A stretch of 20,213 nucleotides of DNA from Phyllobacteriaceae bacterium (GCA_012517025.1 JAAYVT010000174.1:1-20213), one strand, 5' to 3'. Counted from the first letter of the stretch, positions 1-7,040 are shown. Made by a program: numbers and translations. The notes: a model not told the origin generated them from the sequence alone.

Positions 1-430
1 CACCGTCGATGGAGCGGTCGATCGGCCGCGTCTGGCGGCGCGCGTGCTCGGCGACGAGGCGGCGGTGCGGCGTCTGGAGGCGATCGTCCACCCGCTGGTG
101 CGCGCCGCCGAGACCGCCTTCCTCGACGCCGCCCGGGCGCGCGGCGCCGGCGTCGTGGTGCTCGACATCCCGCTCCTGTTCGAGACCGGCGGCGAGGCCC
201 GCGTCGACGCCGTCGTCACCGTGACCGCGTCCACCGAGACCCAGCGCGCGCGGGTGCTCTCCCGTCCCGGCATGACCGAAGCGAAGTTCGAGCAGATCCG
301 CGCCCGCCAGATCGCCGACGCCGAAAAGCGCCGTCGCTCGCATTTCCTGGTCGACACCGGCCGCGGTCTCGCGCCGGCCCGCCGTGCAGTCGCCGCGATC
401 TTGCGCGCCTGCCGGGGGATGAACCGGTGA
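1..430 (+). CDS. coaE: Dephospho-CoA kinase, 3' part (5' end outside window)
   Basis: CoaE phosphorylates the ribose 3'-hydroxyl of dephospho-CoA, the last step of coenzyme A synthesis in the cytosol. The window enters the gene in frame from base 2, so the P-loop N-terminus is missing. What remains reads through LEAIVHPLV, VVVLDIPLLFETGGE (the family's conserved I/VPLLFE block) and the lid/C-terminal segment with RARVLSRPGMTEAKFEQI, RQIADAEKRRRSHF and LVDTG, all typical of CoaE. The frame ends in TGA at 428-430. dnaQ follows after 72 bases on the same strand, a pairing common in alphaproteobacteria. The internal GTG at 44 is not the real start. Identification is secure; the true start cannot be seen. 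Confidence 0.95.
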   Translation, partial: TVDGAVDRPRLAARVLGDEAAVRRLEAIVHPLVRAAETAFLDAARARGAGVVVLDIPLLFETGGEARVDAVVTVTASTETQRARVLSRPGMTEAKFEQIRARQIADAEKRRRSHFLVDTGRGLAPARRAVAAILRACRGMNR

Positions 431-470
431 ACATGTCTCTCCGCTCTTGAAGTGGCGGCCCGAGCCTGAT

Positions 471-488
471 TCTCTCGCCGCCGAGAGA
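471..488 (+). promoter_or_regulatory. Hairpin just upstream of the dnaQ ribosome-binding site
   Basis: TCTCTCG (471-477) pairs perfectly with CGAGAGA (482-488) around a CCGC loop. The 7-bp stem ends a few bases before the GGGAG Shine-Dalgarno of dnaQ, which itself uses a TTG start. It could tune translation or be chance in GC-rich sequence; there is no U-run, so it is not an intrinsic terminator for coaE. Confidence 0.25.
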
Positions 489-502
489 GCGGGAGCGGAC
501 CC

Positions 503-1228
503 TTGCGCGAGATCGTGTTCGATACCGAAACCACCGGCTTCGACCCGAAGACCGGCGACCGCGTCGTCGAGATCGGCTGCGTCGAGCTCGTCAACCACAT
601 CGCCACCGGGCAGACCTTCCACGTCTACCTCAATCCCGAGCGGTCGATGCCGCGCTCGGCCTTCGAGGTGCACGGGCTCTCCGACGAGTTCCTCGCCGAC
701 AAACCGAAGTTCGCCGAGATCGCGCAAGACTTCCTCGCCTTCGTCGGCGAGGCTCGGCTGGTCGCGCACAACGCCGAATTCGACTTCAAGTTCATGAACG
801 CCGAATTCGCCCGCCTCGGCCTGCCGCCGATCGGCAACGAGCGCATGGTCGACACCCTGGCGCTGGCCAAGCGGCGCCACCCCGCCGGTCCCAATTCGCT
901 CGACGCGTTGTGCTCGCGCTACGGCATCGACAATTCGCGCCGCGACCTGCACGGGGCGCTGCTCGACAGCGAGCTCCTCGCCGAGGTCTACGTCGAGCTC
1001 CTCGGCGGTCGCCAGGCCGCGCTCGGTCTGGTGACGGAGGATGCCTCGCGGTCACGTCGTGCCGGCGACGCCGGTGCCACCCATCGCGGTCCGCGCCGCC
1101 GGCCGACCCCGCTCCTCTCGCACCTGAGCGCCGCCGAATGGGAGGCCCACCGCGCCTTCGTCGGCAAGATGGGGGAGAAGGCGCTGTGGGGGAAATATCT
1201 CGACGATCCCACCATCGCCGACGGCTGA
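503..1228 (+). CDS. dnaQ: DNA polymerase III epsilon subunit (3'-5' proofreading exonuclease)
   Basis: The epsilon subunit removes misincorporated nucleotides within the Pol III core. The 241-residue product has all DEDDh exonuclease motifs: ExoI DTETTG with D7 and E9, ExoII VAHNAEFDFKF with D94, and ExoIII with H150 and D155 (HGALLDSE). These match E. coli D12, E14, D103, H162 and D167 in order and spacing. A basic linker near residues 180-200 leads to a C-terminal segment (about 205-237) that would bind the alpha subunit. The start is the TTG at 503: it lies behind GGGAG at good spacing and gives the usual MREIVFDTETTG N-terminus. The gene follows coaE and ends before a bidirectional terminator shared with convergent secB. 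Nothing suggests loss of function. Confidence 0.96.
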   Translation: MREIVFDTETTGFDPKTGDRVVEIGCVELVNHIATGQTFHVYLNPERSMPRSAFEVHGLSDEFLADKPKFAEIAQDFLAFVGEARLVAHNAEFDFKFMNAEFARLGLPPIGNERMVDTLALAKRRHPAGPNSLDALCSRYGIDNSRRDLHGALLDSELLAEVYVELLGGRQAALGLVTEDASRSRRAGDAGATHRGPRRRPTPLLSHLSAAEWEAHRAFVGKMGEKALWGKYLDDPTIADG

Positions 1229-1261
1229 TGGTCGTCGCCCGACCGTCGCCCCGGACGGACG

Positions 1262-1291
1262 AAAAAACCCCGAAGCACGCTTCGGGGTTTT
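1262..1291. terminator. Bidirectional intrinsic terminator between dnaQ and secB
   Basis: CCCCGAAG (1268-1275) pairs with CTTCGGGG (1280-1287) around a CACG loop. It is flanked by six A on the left (1262-1267) and four T on the right (1288-1291), so an RNA from either strand has a G/C-rich stem followed by U residues. It lies between the convergent stops of dnaQ and secB and can serve both. Confidence 0.9.
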
Positions 1292-1320
1292 CGCATTTCG
1301 GAGGCTCGAGAGCGATCGTC

Positions 1321-1791
1321 TCAGTTGACGTTCGCCGCCGCGCGCGCCGCGTTCTGCTGATAGAGCGCGACGAAGTCGATCGGGTCGAGCATCAGCGGCG
1401 GGTAACCGCCGTTGCGGGTGGCGTCGGCCAGGATCTGACGGGCGAACGGGAACAGCAGCCGCGGGCATTCGATCAGAACGAAGGGATGGAGATGCTCCTC
1501 CGGCACGTTCTGGATCCGGAACACGCCGGCATAGACGAGCTCGGCGGCGAACATCACCTGTTCGCCGAGCATCGCCTTCGCCTCGAGCTTGAGCTCGCAC
1601 TCGAATTCGGTCGACGACAGCGGCTGGGCGCCGACGTTGACGTTGATCTCGATCTGCGGTCCGGTCTGCTGCTGCGCGGCCAGCGTGTTCGGCGCGTTCG
1701 GGTTCTCGAAAGAGAGATCCTTGACGTACTGCACGAGCACGTTCAGGGCCGGGCCCTGGGCCTCGCCGGCGGTGCCGTTGTCTTCGCTCAT
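1321..1791 (-). CDS. secB: Protein-export chaperone SecB
   Basis: SecB is a cytosolic tetrameric chaperone that holds preproteins unfolded and passes them to SecA. The 156-residue product has normal family length and shows VLVQYVKDLSFENPNAP near the N-terminus, FECELKLEAKA in the core, the AELVYAGVFRI strand, ECPRLLFPFAR and the C-terminal NGGYPPLMLDPIDF block. These are hallmark alphaproteobacterial SecB segments. The ATG at 1791 is chosen over an upstream in-frame start because GGAGA lies 8 bases before it and the protein then starts MSEDNGT, like relatives. The gene stands alone, convergent with dnaQ and divergent from the Tim44-like gene, with about 205 bases between the two starts for both promoters. 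Confidence 0.97.
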   Translation of the reverse strand: MSEDNGTAGEAQGPALNVLVQYVKDLSFENPNAPNTLAAQQQTGPQIEINVNVGAQPLSSTEFECELKLEAKAMLGEQVMFAAELVYAGVFRIQNVPEEHLHPFVLIECPRLLFPFARQILADATRNGGYPPLMLDPIDFVALYQQNAARAAANVN

Positions 1792-1996
1792 CGCATGTCT
1801 CCGGCTCGCCCGAGCCTCGCGCCCAGGCGAATGTCGAGGCTTGGCTAGCATGCGGTCGCGCGCCGAACAAGTCGAAGCACGCTGCGATCGTACGTCGCCC
1901 CCTCGAATGCGCGGCCCGGAGTTGCTAGATAGAAGGAAATATCCGCGTCGCCCGTTCGCCCGGCGCGCGGGCCGCCCCTGTCGAGGACCGGATCCG

Positions 1997-2698
1997 ATGC
2001 ATCTCGATATCTACACCATCGTGTTCTTCGCCATCGCGGTGGTGATCTTCGTCCGCCTCTACGGCGTTCTCGGTCAGAAGAACGGATCGGAGCGTCCGCC
2101 CTTCCGTCTACCCGACGACGCCGACGACGGCACCGCCGGCAACGACAACGTGATCCCGATGCCGCGCGCCGGCGACGCGCCGCGTCGCGATCCGGTCGCC
2201 CCGTCGGCGGAGGAGGCTCCGACCGCCGACACGCCGGCGGAGACCCCGCTCTCCGCGGCGCTCCGCCTCATCGCCTCCGCCGATCGCTCGTTCGATCCGG
2301 TCCGCTTCGTCGACGGCGCCAAGATCGCCTACGAGATGATCGTCACGGCTTACGCCAAGGGCGACCGCAAGATGCTGAAGTCGCTCCTCTCCAAGGAGGT
2401 GATGGAGAGCTTCGGCCGAGGTCTCGACGAGCGCGATCAGCGCGGCGAGAAGGTCGACTTCACCTTCGTCGGCCTCGACCGCACCGAGATCGTCGAGGCG
2501 GCGAGCACCGACGGCGTCGCTCGCATCACCGTGCGCTTCGCCGCCAAGGTGATCTCGGTCACCCGCACCGCCGACGGCACCGTGGTCGACGGCGACGCCT
2601 CCAAGCTGACCGACCTCGTCGACGTCTGGACCTTCGCGCGCGAGATGAAGGCGTCCGATCCCAACTGGCGTCTGGTCGAGACCCGCGCCGTCGCCTGA
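1997..2698 (+). CDS. Tim44-like domain membrane protein (TimA-type)
   Basis: This 233-residue protein has one N-terminal membrane segment (about residues 4-22, IYTIVFFAIAVVIFVRLYGV). A proline/acid-rich linker follows, then a C-terminal Tim44-like domain (about 95-233) with FVDGAKIAYEMIVTAYAKGDR, LLSKEVMESF, FTFVGLDRTEI, VRFAAKVISVTR and DVWTFAREMKASDPNW. Mitochondrial Tim44 anchors the import motor to the inner membrane. The bacterial homologues are membrane-anchored proteins in the envelope, but their exact job is not settled. The ATG at 1997 lies behind a GAGGA Shine-Dalgarno and places the membrane segment at the very N-terminus. The gene sits opposite secB and starts a run with mltA, smr and xre. 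Family assignment is confident; cellular role is inferred. Confidence 0.92.
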   Translation: MHLDIYTIVFFAIAVVIFVRLYGVLGQKNGSERPPFRLPDDADDGTAGNDNVIPMPRAGDAPRRDPVAPSAEEAPTADTPAETPLSAALRLIASADRSFDPVRFVDGAKIAYEMIVTAYAKGDRKMLKSLLSKEVMESFGRGLDERDQRGEKVDFTFVGLDRTEIVEAASTDGVARITVRFAAKVISVTRTADGTVVDGDASKLTDLVDVWTFAREMKASDPNWRLVETRAVA

Positions 2699-2727
2699 CG
2701 GTCCACGCCCATGGGAACGGGAGAGCG

Positions 2728-3840
2728 ATGAGCGAACCGATCGCCGATCTGCGGCCCCTCGCCTTCACCGCTCTCGCCGGTTGGAGCGACGCCGCGCTCG
2801 CGCCGACCTTCCGCGCCTTCCGCCGCGCCGCGCCGATCCGCCTCGCCCGTCCGCCGAGGACCAAGGCCCTCGGCATCGACGGCGCCGCCCTCGCCGCCGT
2901 CGCCGAAGCCGCGCTGAAGCTCCCCGATACGGTCGACGAGGCGACGGCGCGCGCCTTCTTCGAGACCCGATTCACCCCGCTCGAGGTCCGTCCCCGCGCC
3001 GGCGAACCCTTCCTCACCGGCTATTTCGAACCCGAACTCGACGGCACTCGCCGCGCCGGCGATCCGCGCTTTCCGGTGCCGTTGCTGCGCCGTCCCGACG
3101 ACCTCGTCGATCTCGACGGCGCCACCCGGCCGGCGGGGTTCGATGCGGCCTACGCCTTCGCCCGTCGGACCGCCGACGGGCTCGTGCCCTATTTCGATCG
3201 CGGCGAGATCGAGGACGGCGCGCTCGCCGATCGCGGGCTCGAGCTGGTCTTCCTCCCCGATCTGGTCGAGGCCTTCTTCGTCCACGTCCAGGGCTCGGCG
3301 CGCATCCGCCTCGCCGAGGGCGGGGTGATGCGCCTCGCCTATGCCGGCAAGGCCGGTCATCCCTACACGTCGATCGGTCGCCTCGCGATCGAGCGCGGCC
3401 TGATCGCCGCCGACGACATGAGCCTCGACGTCCTGCGCGACCGGCTGAAGGCGCATCCCGCCGAGGCGCGGGCGCTGATGCGGGAGAATCGCTCCTACGT
3501 CTTCTTCGCCGAGCAGACCGGCCTCGACGACGCCCTCGGCGCCGTCGCCGCCTCCCGCGTGCAGTTGACGCCGGGGATCTCGCTCGCCGTCGATCGCACC
3601 CTCCACACTTTCGGCGTGCCGATCTTCCTCGACGCCGAGCTGCCGCTCGGCCCGGACGGCGCGATGATCCCGTTCCGCCGCCTGATGCTCGCCGAGGACA
3701 CCGGCTCGGCGATCGTCGGCCCGGCGCGCGGCGACGTCTTCGTCGGCTGCGGCGCCGAGGCGGGGCGCGCCGCCGGGCGGGTGCGCCACGCGCCGAAGGC
3801 CTTCGTGGTGCTGGCGCCGAAGCCGGAGGGCGCGCCATGA
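2728..3840 (+). CDS. mltA: MltA-type lytic murein transglycosylase
   Basis: MltA cleaves the MurNAc-GlcNAc bond of peptidoglycan, leaving a 1,6-anhydro product. The 370-residue product shows the family signature LTGYFEPELDG (about residue 93), FFVHVQGSARI, GKAGHPYTSIGR and NRSYVFF. The C-terminal 3D-type domain has LMLAEDTGSAIVGPARGD and GCGAEAGRAAGR, which carries the region of the family's catalytic aspartate. The ATG at 2728 has GGGAGAG upstream, 29 bases after the Tim44-like gene. No signal peptide or lipobox is visible, and reading further upstream in frame gives only an arginine-rich shadow of the preceding gene, so the secretion route is unclear. The stop overlaps the smr start (ATGA), implying translational coupling. 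Confidence 0.93.
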   Translation: MSEPIADLRPLAFTALAGWSDAALAPTFRAFRRAAPIRLARPPRTKALGIDGAALAAVAEAALKLPDTVDEATARAFFETRFTPLEVRPRAGEPFLTGYFEPELDGTRRAGDPRFPVPLLRRPDDLVDLDGATRPAGFDAAYAFARRTADGLVPYFDRGEIEDGALADRGLELVFLPDLVEAFFVHVQGSARIRLAEGGVMRLAYAGKAGHPYTSIGRLAIERGLIAADDMSLDVLRDRLKAHPAEARALMRENRSYVFFAEQTGLDDALGAVAASRVQLTPGISLAVDRTLHTFGVPIFLDAELPLGPDGAMIPFRRLMLAEDTGSAIVGPARGDVFVGCGAEAGRAAGRVRHAPKAFVVLAPKPEGAP

Positions 3841-4544
3841 CGCTCGTTCGCCGCCCGCGCGTCCGTCGCCTCGGCGACGAGGAACGCCGCCTCTGGGAGA
3901 AGGTGGTCGAGACCGTCGAGCCGCTGCACGGCGAGGCGGCGAACCGTCGTGTCGACGCCGAATCGATCGCTCCCGAATCGAATGCCGCCGCGCCCGCCGT
4001 TCCGGCGCCGAGCATGCCCGCCCCCCCGGTCGAGCCGCCGCGTCCGCCGAGAATCGTCCGGCCGACCGGGCCGACCCGACATCCGCTCGTCGCCCCGCCC
4101 GGCGTGATTCACGTGAAACACGCCGAGCGCGCCGACGGACTGCCGCCGGCGGTCAAGGCGCCGCCGTCGCTCGCCCGCATCGATCCGCGCACCAAACGGC
4201 GGCTGGTGCGCGGCGTCCTCCCGATCGACGATCGCCTCGACCTGCACGGCTACACCGAGGCGGCGGCGCATGCGCTGCTGCGTGGTTTCCTGATCGGCGC
4301 CCGCGCCCACGGCGCCCGCGTCGTGCTGGTGATCACCGGCAAGGGCGCCGGCCCGGGCAAGGAGCACCGCGCCCCGCATGAACGCGGCGTCCTGCGCCGT
4401 GCCGTGCCGCATTGGCTCGCCGATCCGACCTTGCGCGACGTCGTCCTCGGCTTCGAGGAGGCGCATCTCGCCCACGGCGGCGCCGGCGCGATCTACGTGC
4501 GGCTGCGGCGCGCCGGGGGACGCGGCGGGGAGGGGGGGCGATGA
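3837..4544 (+). CDS. Smr/MutS2 C-terminal domain protein
   Basis: A 235-residue protein. Its N-terminal ~115 residues are low-complexity, rich in Pro and Ala, and its C-terminal Smr domain spans about 130-225. The domain shows the LDLHGYT motif, VVLVITGKGAG (the TGKG motif), GVLRRAVPHWL and a final GAIYVRLRR strand. Smr domains occur as nicking nucleases or nucleic-acid-binding modules, notably in MutS2 and in RNA-cleaving ribosome-rescue factors; the stand-alone alphaproteobacterial type is uncharacterised in detail. The ATG overlaps the mltA stop, and its own stop overlaps the next gene's start, so the three are one coupled unit. The N-terminal coding part contains a 15/16 match to parS at 4105-4120. 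Confidence 0.9.
   Translation: MTLVRRPRVRRLGDEERRLWEKVVETVEPLHGEAANRRVDAESIAPESNAAAPAVPAPSMPAPPVEPPRPPRIVRPTGPTRHPLVAPPGVIHVKHAERADGLPPAVKAPPSLARIDPRTKRRLVRGVLPIDDRLDLHGYTEAAAHALLRGFLIGARAHGARVVLVITGKGAGPGKEHRAPHERGVLRRAVPHWLADPTLRDVVLGFEEAHLAHGGAGAIYVRLRRAGGRGGEGGR
4105..4120. promoter_or_regulatory. parS-like ParB-binding site inside smr
   Basis: TGATTCACGTGAAACA matches the widely conserved bacterial parS palindrome TGTTTCACGTGAAACA at 15 of 16 positions; only the third base differs. Functional chromosomal parS sites often lie inside genes near the origin, and this gene neighbourhood is typically origin-proximal in alphaproteobacteria. Binding is inferred, not shown. Confidence 0.5.
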
Positions 4545-4912
4545 CGCCGTTCGGGGCCAAGCTGCGGCTGCTCAGGGCCGAACGCGGCGTGACGCTGAAG
4601 GAGATGGCGGCGGCGCTGGCCGTCACCCCGACCTATCTGTCGGCGCTGGAGCACGGCAAACGCGGCCTGCCGACCTGGTACATGGTCCAGCGCATCATCG
4701 CCTATTTCAACGTGATCTGGGACGAGGCGGAGGAGCTGCAGCGCCTCGCCGAGGCGTCGGATCCGCGCGTCGTGGTCGACACCGCCGGGCTCGAGCCGGA
4801 GGCGACGGAGCTCGCCAACCTGCTCGCCGCCCGCATCCGCGGCTTGTCGAAGGCCTCGCTGAAGGATCTCACCCACCGCCTGCGCGCGGCGGCGGCGAAG
4901 GACGGAGCCTGA
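4541..4912 (+). CDS. XRE-family helix-turn-helix regulator
   Basis: A 123-residue protein whose first ~60 residues form a Cro/CI-type DNA-binding domain: FGAKLRLLRAERGVTLKEMA, then AVTPTYLSALEHGKRG as the recognition region and PTWYMVQRIIAYFNV. The remainder (about 65-123) is helical and probably mediates dimerisation. The chosen ATG overlaps the smr stop by ATGA and lies behind a purine-rich AGGGGGGG tract. It is the last gene of the Tim44-like/mltA/smr run, an arrangement seen in Hyphomicrobiales. It may regulate its own operon, but no operator is evident. The target is unknown. Confidence 0.88.
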   Translation: MTPFGAKLRLLRAERGVTLKEMAAALAVTPTYLSALEHGKRGLPTWYMVQRIIAYFNVIWDEAEELQRLAEASDPRVVVDTAGLEPEATELANLLAARIRGLSKASLKDLTHRLRAAAAKDGA

Positions 4913-4996
4913 GGTCGAGGACCCGCTCCGTCCGTCGTTTCGCGATCGATTCTGTCGCCGGCGAAACGATCCCTCGGACCGTCCGCCGGCGCTCTC

Positions 4997-6358
4997 TCAC
5001 AGGATGAACCGGGAGAGGTCGGCGTTCTTGGCGAGCTCGCCGACGTTGTCGCGGACGTGACGGCCGTCGATGACGATGGTCTCGCCGCCCCGGTCGGGGG
5101 CGGTGAACGAGATCTCGTCGAGGATCCGCTCCATCACCGTCTGCAGACGCCGCGCGCCGATGTTCTCGACCGTGGAGTTGATCTCCACCGCCACCGAGGC
5201 GATCTCCGAGATCGCGTCCGCCGTCACCTCGAGCGTCACCCCTTCGGTCGCCATCAGCGCCACGTACTGCTTGATCAGGCTCGCCTCGGTGTCGGTCAGA
5301 ATGCGCTCGAAATCCTCCTTGGTGAGAGGCTTCAGCTCGACCCGGATCGGCAGACGGCCCTGCAGCTCCGGCAGCAGATCGGCGGGCGTCGCCACGTGGA
5401 AGGCACCGGAGGCGATGAACAGCACGTGGTCGGTCTTCACCGGCCCGTATTTGGTCGACACCGTGGTGCCCTCGATCAGCGGCAGCAGGTCGCGCTGCAC
5501 CCCCTCGCTGGATACGTCGGCGCCGGCGCGGTTCTCGCGGGCGCAGATCTTGTCGATCTCGTCGAGGATCCGCTCCATCACCGTCTGCAGACGCCGCGCG
5601 CCGATGTTCTCGACCGTGGAGTTGATCTCCACCGCCACCGAGGCGATCTCCGAGATCGCGTCCGCCGTCACCTGCTCCTGATCGAGCAGCTTGTCGGATT
5701 CCTCCGCCATCAGCGGCGCGTGGGCGTCCGCCACGGTGAGCTTGCGCGTCTTCTTCGGGCCACCGAAGGCCTTGCCGAACATCTCGCCGAGGTTCATCAC
5801 CCCGATCGAGCCGCCCGGCATGCCGGGGATCTCGAAGTTCGGCACCGCCGCCGAGGCGGCGACCTCGATCTCGATCTCCTTGTCGTTCAGCTCGCCGTCG
5901 CGCAGCTTGCGGCGGAAGCTCTCGCGGGTCGCCGGCGAGGCCGACTTGCCGACCAGCGCGTCGAGCACCCGCTCCTCCGCCGCCATCTCCGCCCGCGCCC
6001 GGACCTCCTGGCGCTTCCTCGCCTTGACCAGACCGATGCCGACCTCGACCAGATCGCGCACGATCGAATCGACGTCGCGGCCGACGTAGCCGACCTCGGT
6101 GAACTTGGTCGCCTCGACCTTGAGGAAGGGCGCGTCGGCGAGCTTGGCGAGACGCCGCGAGATCTCGGTCTTGCCGACGCCGGTCGGGCCGATCATCAGG
6201 ATGTTCTTGGGCAGCACCTCGTCGCGCAGGTGCCCCTCGAGCTGTTGGCGGCGCCAGCGGTTCCTGAGCGCGATCGCCACGGCGCGCTTGGCGTCCTTCT
6301 GGCCGACGATGTAGCGGTCGAGTTCGGAGACGATCTCGCGCGGTGAGAAATTGGTCAT
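4997..6358 (-). CDS. hslU: HslU ATPase with an internal 39-residue duplication replacing the Walker B segment
   Basis: HslU (ClpY) is the AAA+ unfoldase that feeds substrates into the HslV protease. The 453-residue frame has the normal N-terminus (FSPREIVSELDRYIVGQ), Walker A GPTGVGKT at 57-64, the GYVGRD pore loop at 90-95, an I domain, ELQGRLPIRVEL and the C-terminal DLSRFIL. Residues 230-268 are identical to residues 378-416, the native sensor-2 region with NIGARRLQTVMERILDEI. Normally about 20 residues ending in a hydrophobic Walker B strand of the form GIVFLDEID occupy the first position; here ERILDEIDKI takes its place. The D-E pair (D266, E267) survives but the strand before it does not, and the protein is about 18 residues longer than relatives. 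VSSEGVQRD also replaces the usual VSREGVQRD. The start has an AGGA Shine-Dalgarno. The frame is intact, but I expect impaired ATPase function unless this is an assembly error. Confidence 0.9.
   Translation of the reverse strand: MTNFSPREIVSELDRYIVGQKDAKRAVAIALRNRWRRQQLEGHLRDEVLPKNILMIGPTGVGKTEISRRLAKLADAPFLKVEATKFTEVGYVGRDVDSIVRDLVEVGIGLVKARKRQEVRARAEMAAEERVLDALVGKSASPATRESFRRKLRDGELNDKEIEIEVAASAAVPNFEIPGMPGGSIGVMNLGEMFGKAFGGPKKTRKLTVADAHAPLMAEESDKLLDQEQVTADAISEIASVAVEINSTVENIGARRLQTVMERILDEIDKICARENRAGADVSSEGVQRDLLPLIEGTTVSTKYGPVKTDHVLFIASGAFHVATPADLLPELQGRLPIRVELKPLTKEDFERILTDTEASLIKQYVALMATEGVTLEVTADAISEIASVAVEINSTVENIGARRLQTVMERILDEISFTAPDRGGETIVIDGRHVRDNVGELAKNADLSRFIL
5111..5229. repeat. 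119-bp direct repeat, 3' (native) copy in hslU
   Basis: Read base by base, 5111-5229 is identical to 5555-5673 with an offset of 444 and differs immediately outside both ends. This copy encodes HslU residues 378-416, where other HslU proteins have the same sensor-2 sequence, so it is taken as the donor. Confidence 0.97.
5555..5673. repeat. 119-bp direct repeat, misplaced copy over the hslU Walker B region
   Basis: This is the second exact copy, encoding residues 230-268. One edge falls on the LDEI codons, which occur naturally both in Walker B (FLDEID) and at the end of the donor segment. That suggests recombination or mis-joining through short shared sequence. All 119 positions agree, including third codon positions, so the event is recent or artefactual. 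Confidence 0.97.
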
Positions 6359-6398
6359 CGGCAGGTCCTCGGAGCCGGGAAGGGACGGGATCGCGGCC

Positions 6399-6962
6399 TC
6401 ATCCGCCGATCGTCTCCACCACGACGTTGGTGTTGGTGTAGATGCAGATCTCGGCGGCGATCGCCATCGCCTTGCGGGCGATCGCCTCCGGGTCGAGATC
6501 CTGATCGATCAGCGCGCGCGCCGCGGCGAGCGCGTAGGACCCGCCCGAGCCGATGCCGGCGACCCCGCCTTCCGGCTCCAACACGTCGCCGTTGCCGGTC
6601 AAGACCAGGGTGGAAGTGGCGTCGGCGACGATCATCATCGCCTCGAGCCGTCGCAGATAGCGGTCGGTGCGCCAGTCCTTGGCGAGCTCGACGCAGGCGC
6701 GGGTGAGCTGCCCGGGATATTGCTCGAGCTTCTTCTCCAGCCGCTCGAACAGGGTGAAGGCGTCGGCGGTGGCGCCGGCGAAGCCGCCGATCACGTCGCC
6801 GCGCCCGAGTCGGCGCACCTTGCGGGCGGTGTGCTTGATCACGGTGGCGCCGAGGGTGACCTGTCCGTCGCCGGCGACGACGACCTTGCCGCCCTTGCGC
6901 ACGGCGAGAATGGTGGTGCCGTGCCAGGTGTCGGCGGCGGAAGCGGTCGGGGCGGACGTCAT
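6399..6962 (-). CDS. hslV: HslV peptidase subunit of the HslUV protease
   Basis: HslV (ClpQ) is the proteasome-beta-like threonine peptidase that forms a double hexameric ring capped by HslU. The 187-residue product has a 15-residue propeptide ending HG, followed by TTILAVRKGGKVVVAGDGQVT; T16 becomes the catalytic N-terminal threonine. GGFAGATADAFTLFERLE, GNGDVLEP, GIGSGGSYALAAARAL and the terminal TNTNVVVETIGG follow, all normal. The ATG at 6962 is used because GGAG lies about 9 bases before it; a longer in-frame reading from 7010 would overlap the promoter. The gene is first in an hslV-hslU operon with a 36-base spacer. Unlike its partner it shows no defect. Confidence 0.96.
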   Translation of the reverse strand: MTSAPTASAADTWHGTTILAVRKGGKVVVAGDGQVTLGATVIKHTARKVRRLGRGDVIGGFAGATADAFTLFERLEKKLEQYPGQLTRACVELAKDWRTDRYLRRLEAMMIVADATSTLVLTGNGDVLEPEGGVAGIGSGGSYALAAARALIDQDLDPEAIARKAMAIAAEICIYTNTNVVVETIGG

Positions 6963-7005
6963 GAGCGGATCTCCGGTGCGGAGGAAAGGCGAGCTTCCTG
7001 TGCTC

Positions 7006-7036
7006 CACATGTAAGCAGCCCAGCCTCAAATTCAAA
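7006..7036 (-). promoter_or_regulatory. Putative heat-shock (RpoH/sigma-32 type) promoter of hslVU
   Basis: On the minus strand TTTGAA (7036-7031) is followed after 15 bases by CTTACATGTG (7015-7006). These resemble the alphaproteobacterial RpoH elements CTTGAA and CYTATNTNNG with one mismatch in each. The -10 lies 44 bases before the hslV start. hslVU is a classic heat-shock operon, so context supports the call. Confidence 0.45.
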
Positions 7037-7040
7037 TCAT

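Noticed and set aside
2437..3789. 450-codon minus-strand frame opposite the Tim44-like gene and mltA
   Set aside because: A shadow of two recognisable genes, with no motifs or ribosome-binding site.
4935..4969. Inverted repeat TCGTTTCGC / GCGAAACGA between xre and hslU as a terminator
   Set aside because: The loop is 17 bases and no T-run follows on either strand, so termination is not supported, although the convergent position is suitable.
5057..6346. 429-codon open frame on the plus strand opposite hslU
   Set aside because: The composition (repeated Leu-Asp-His-Arg) is the typical mirror of a GC-rich gene, and the sense strand encodes recognisable HslU.
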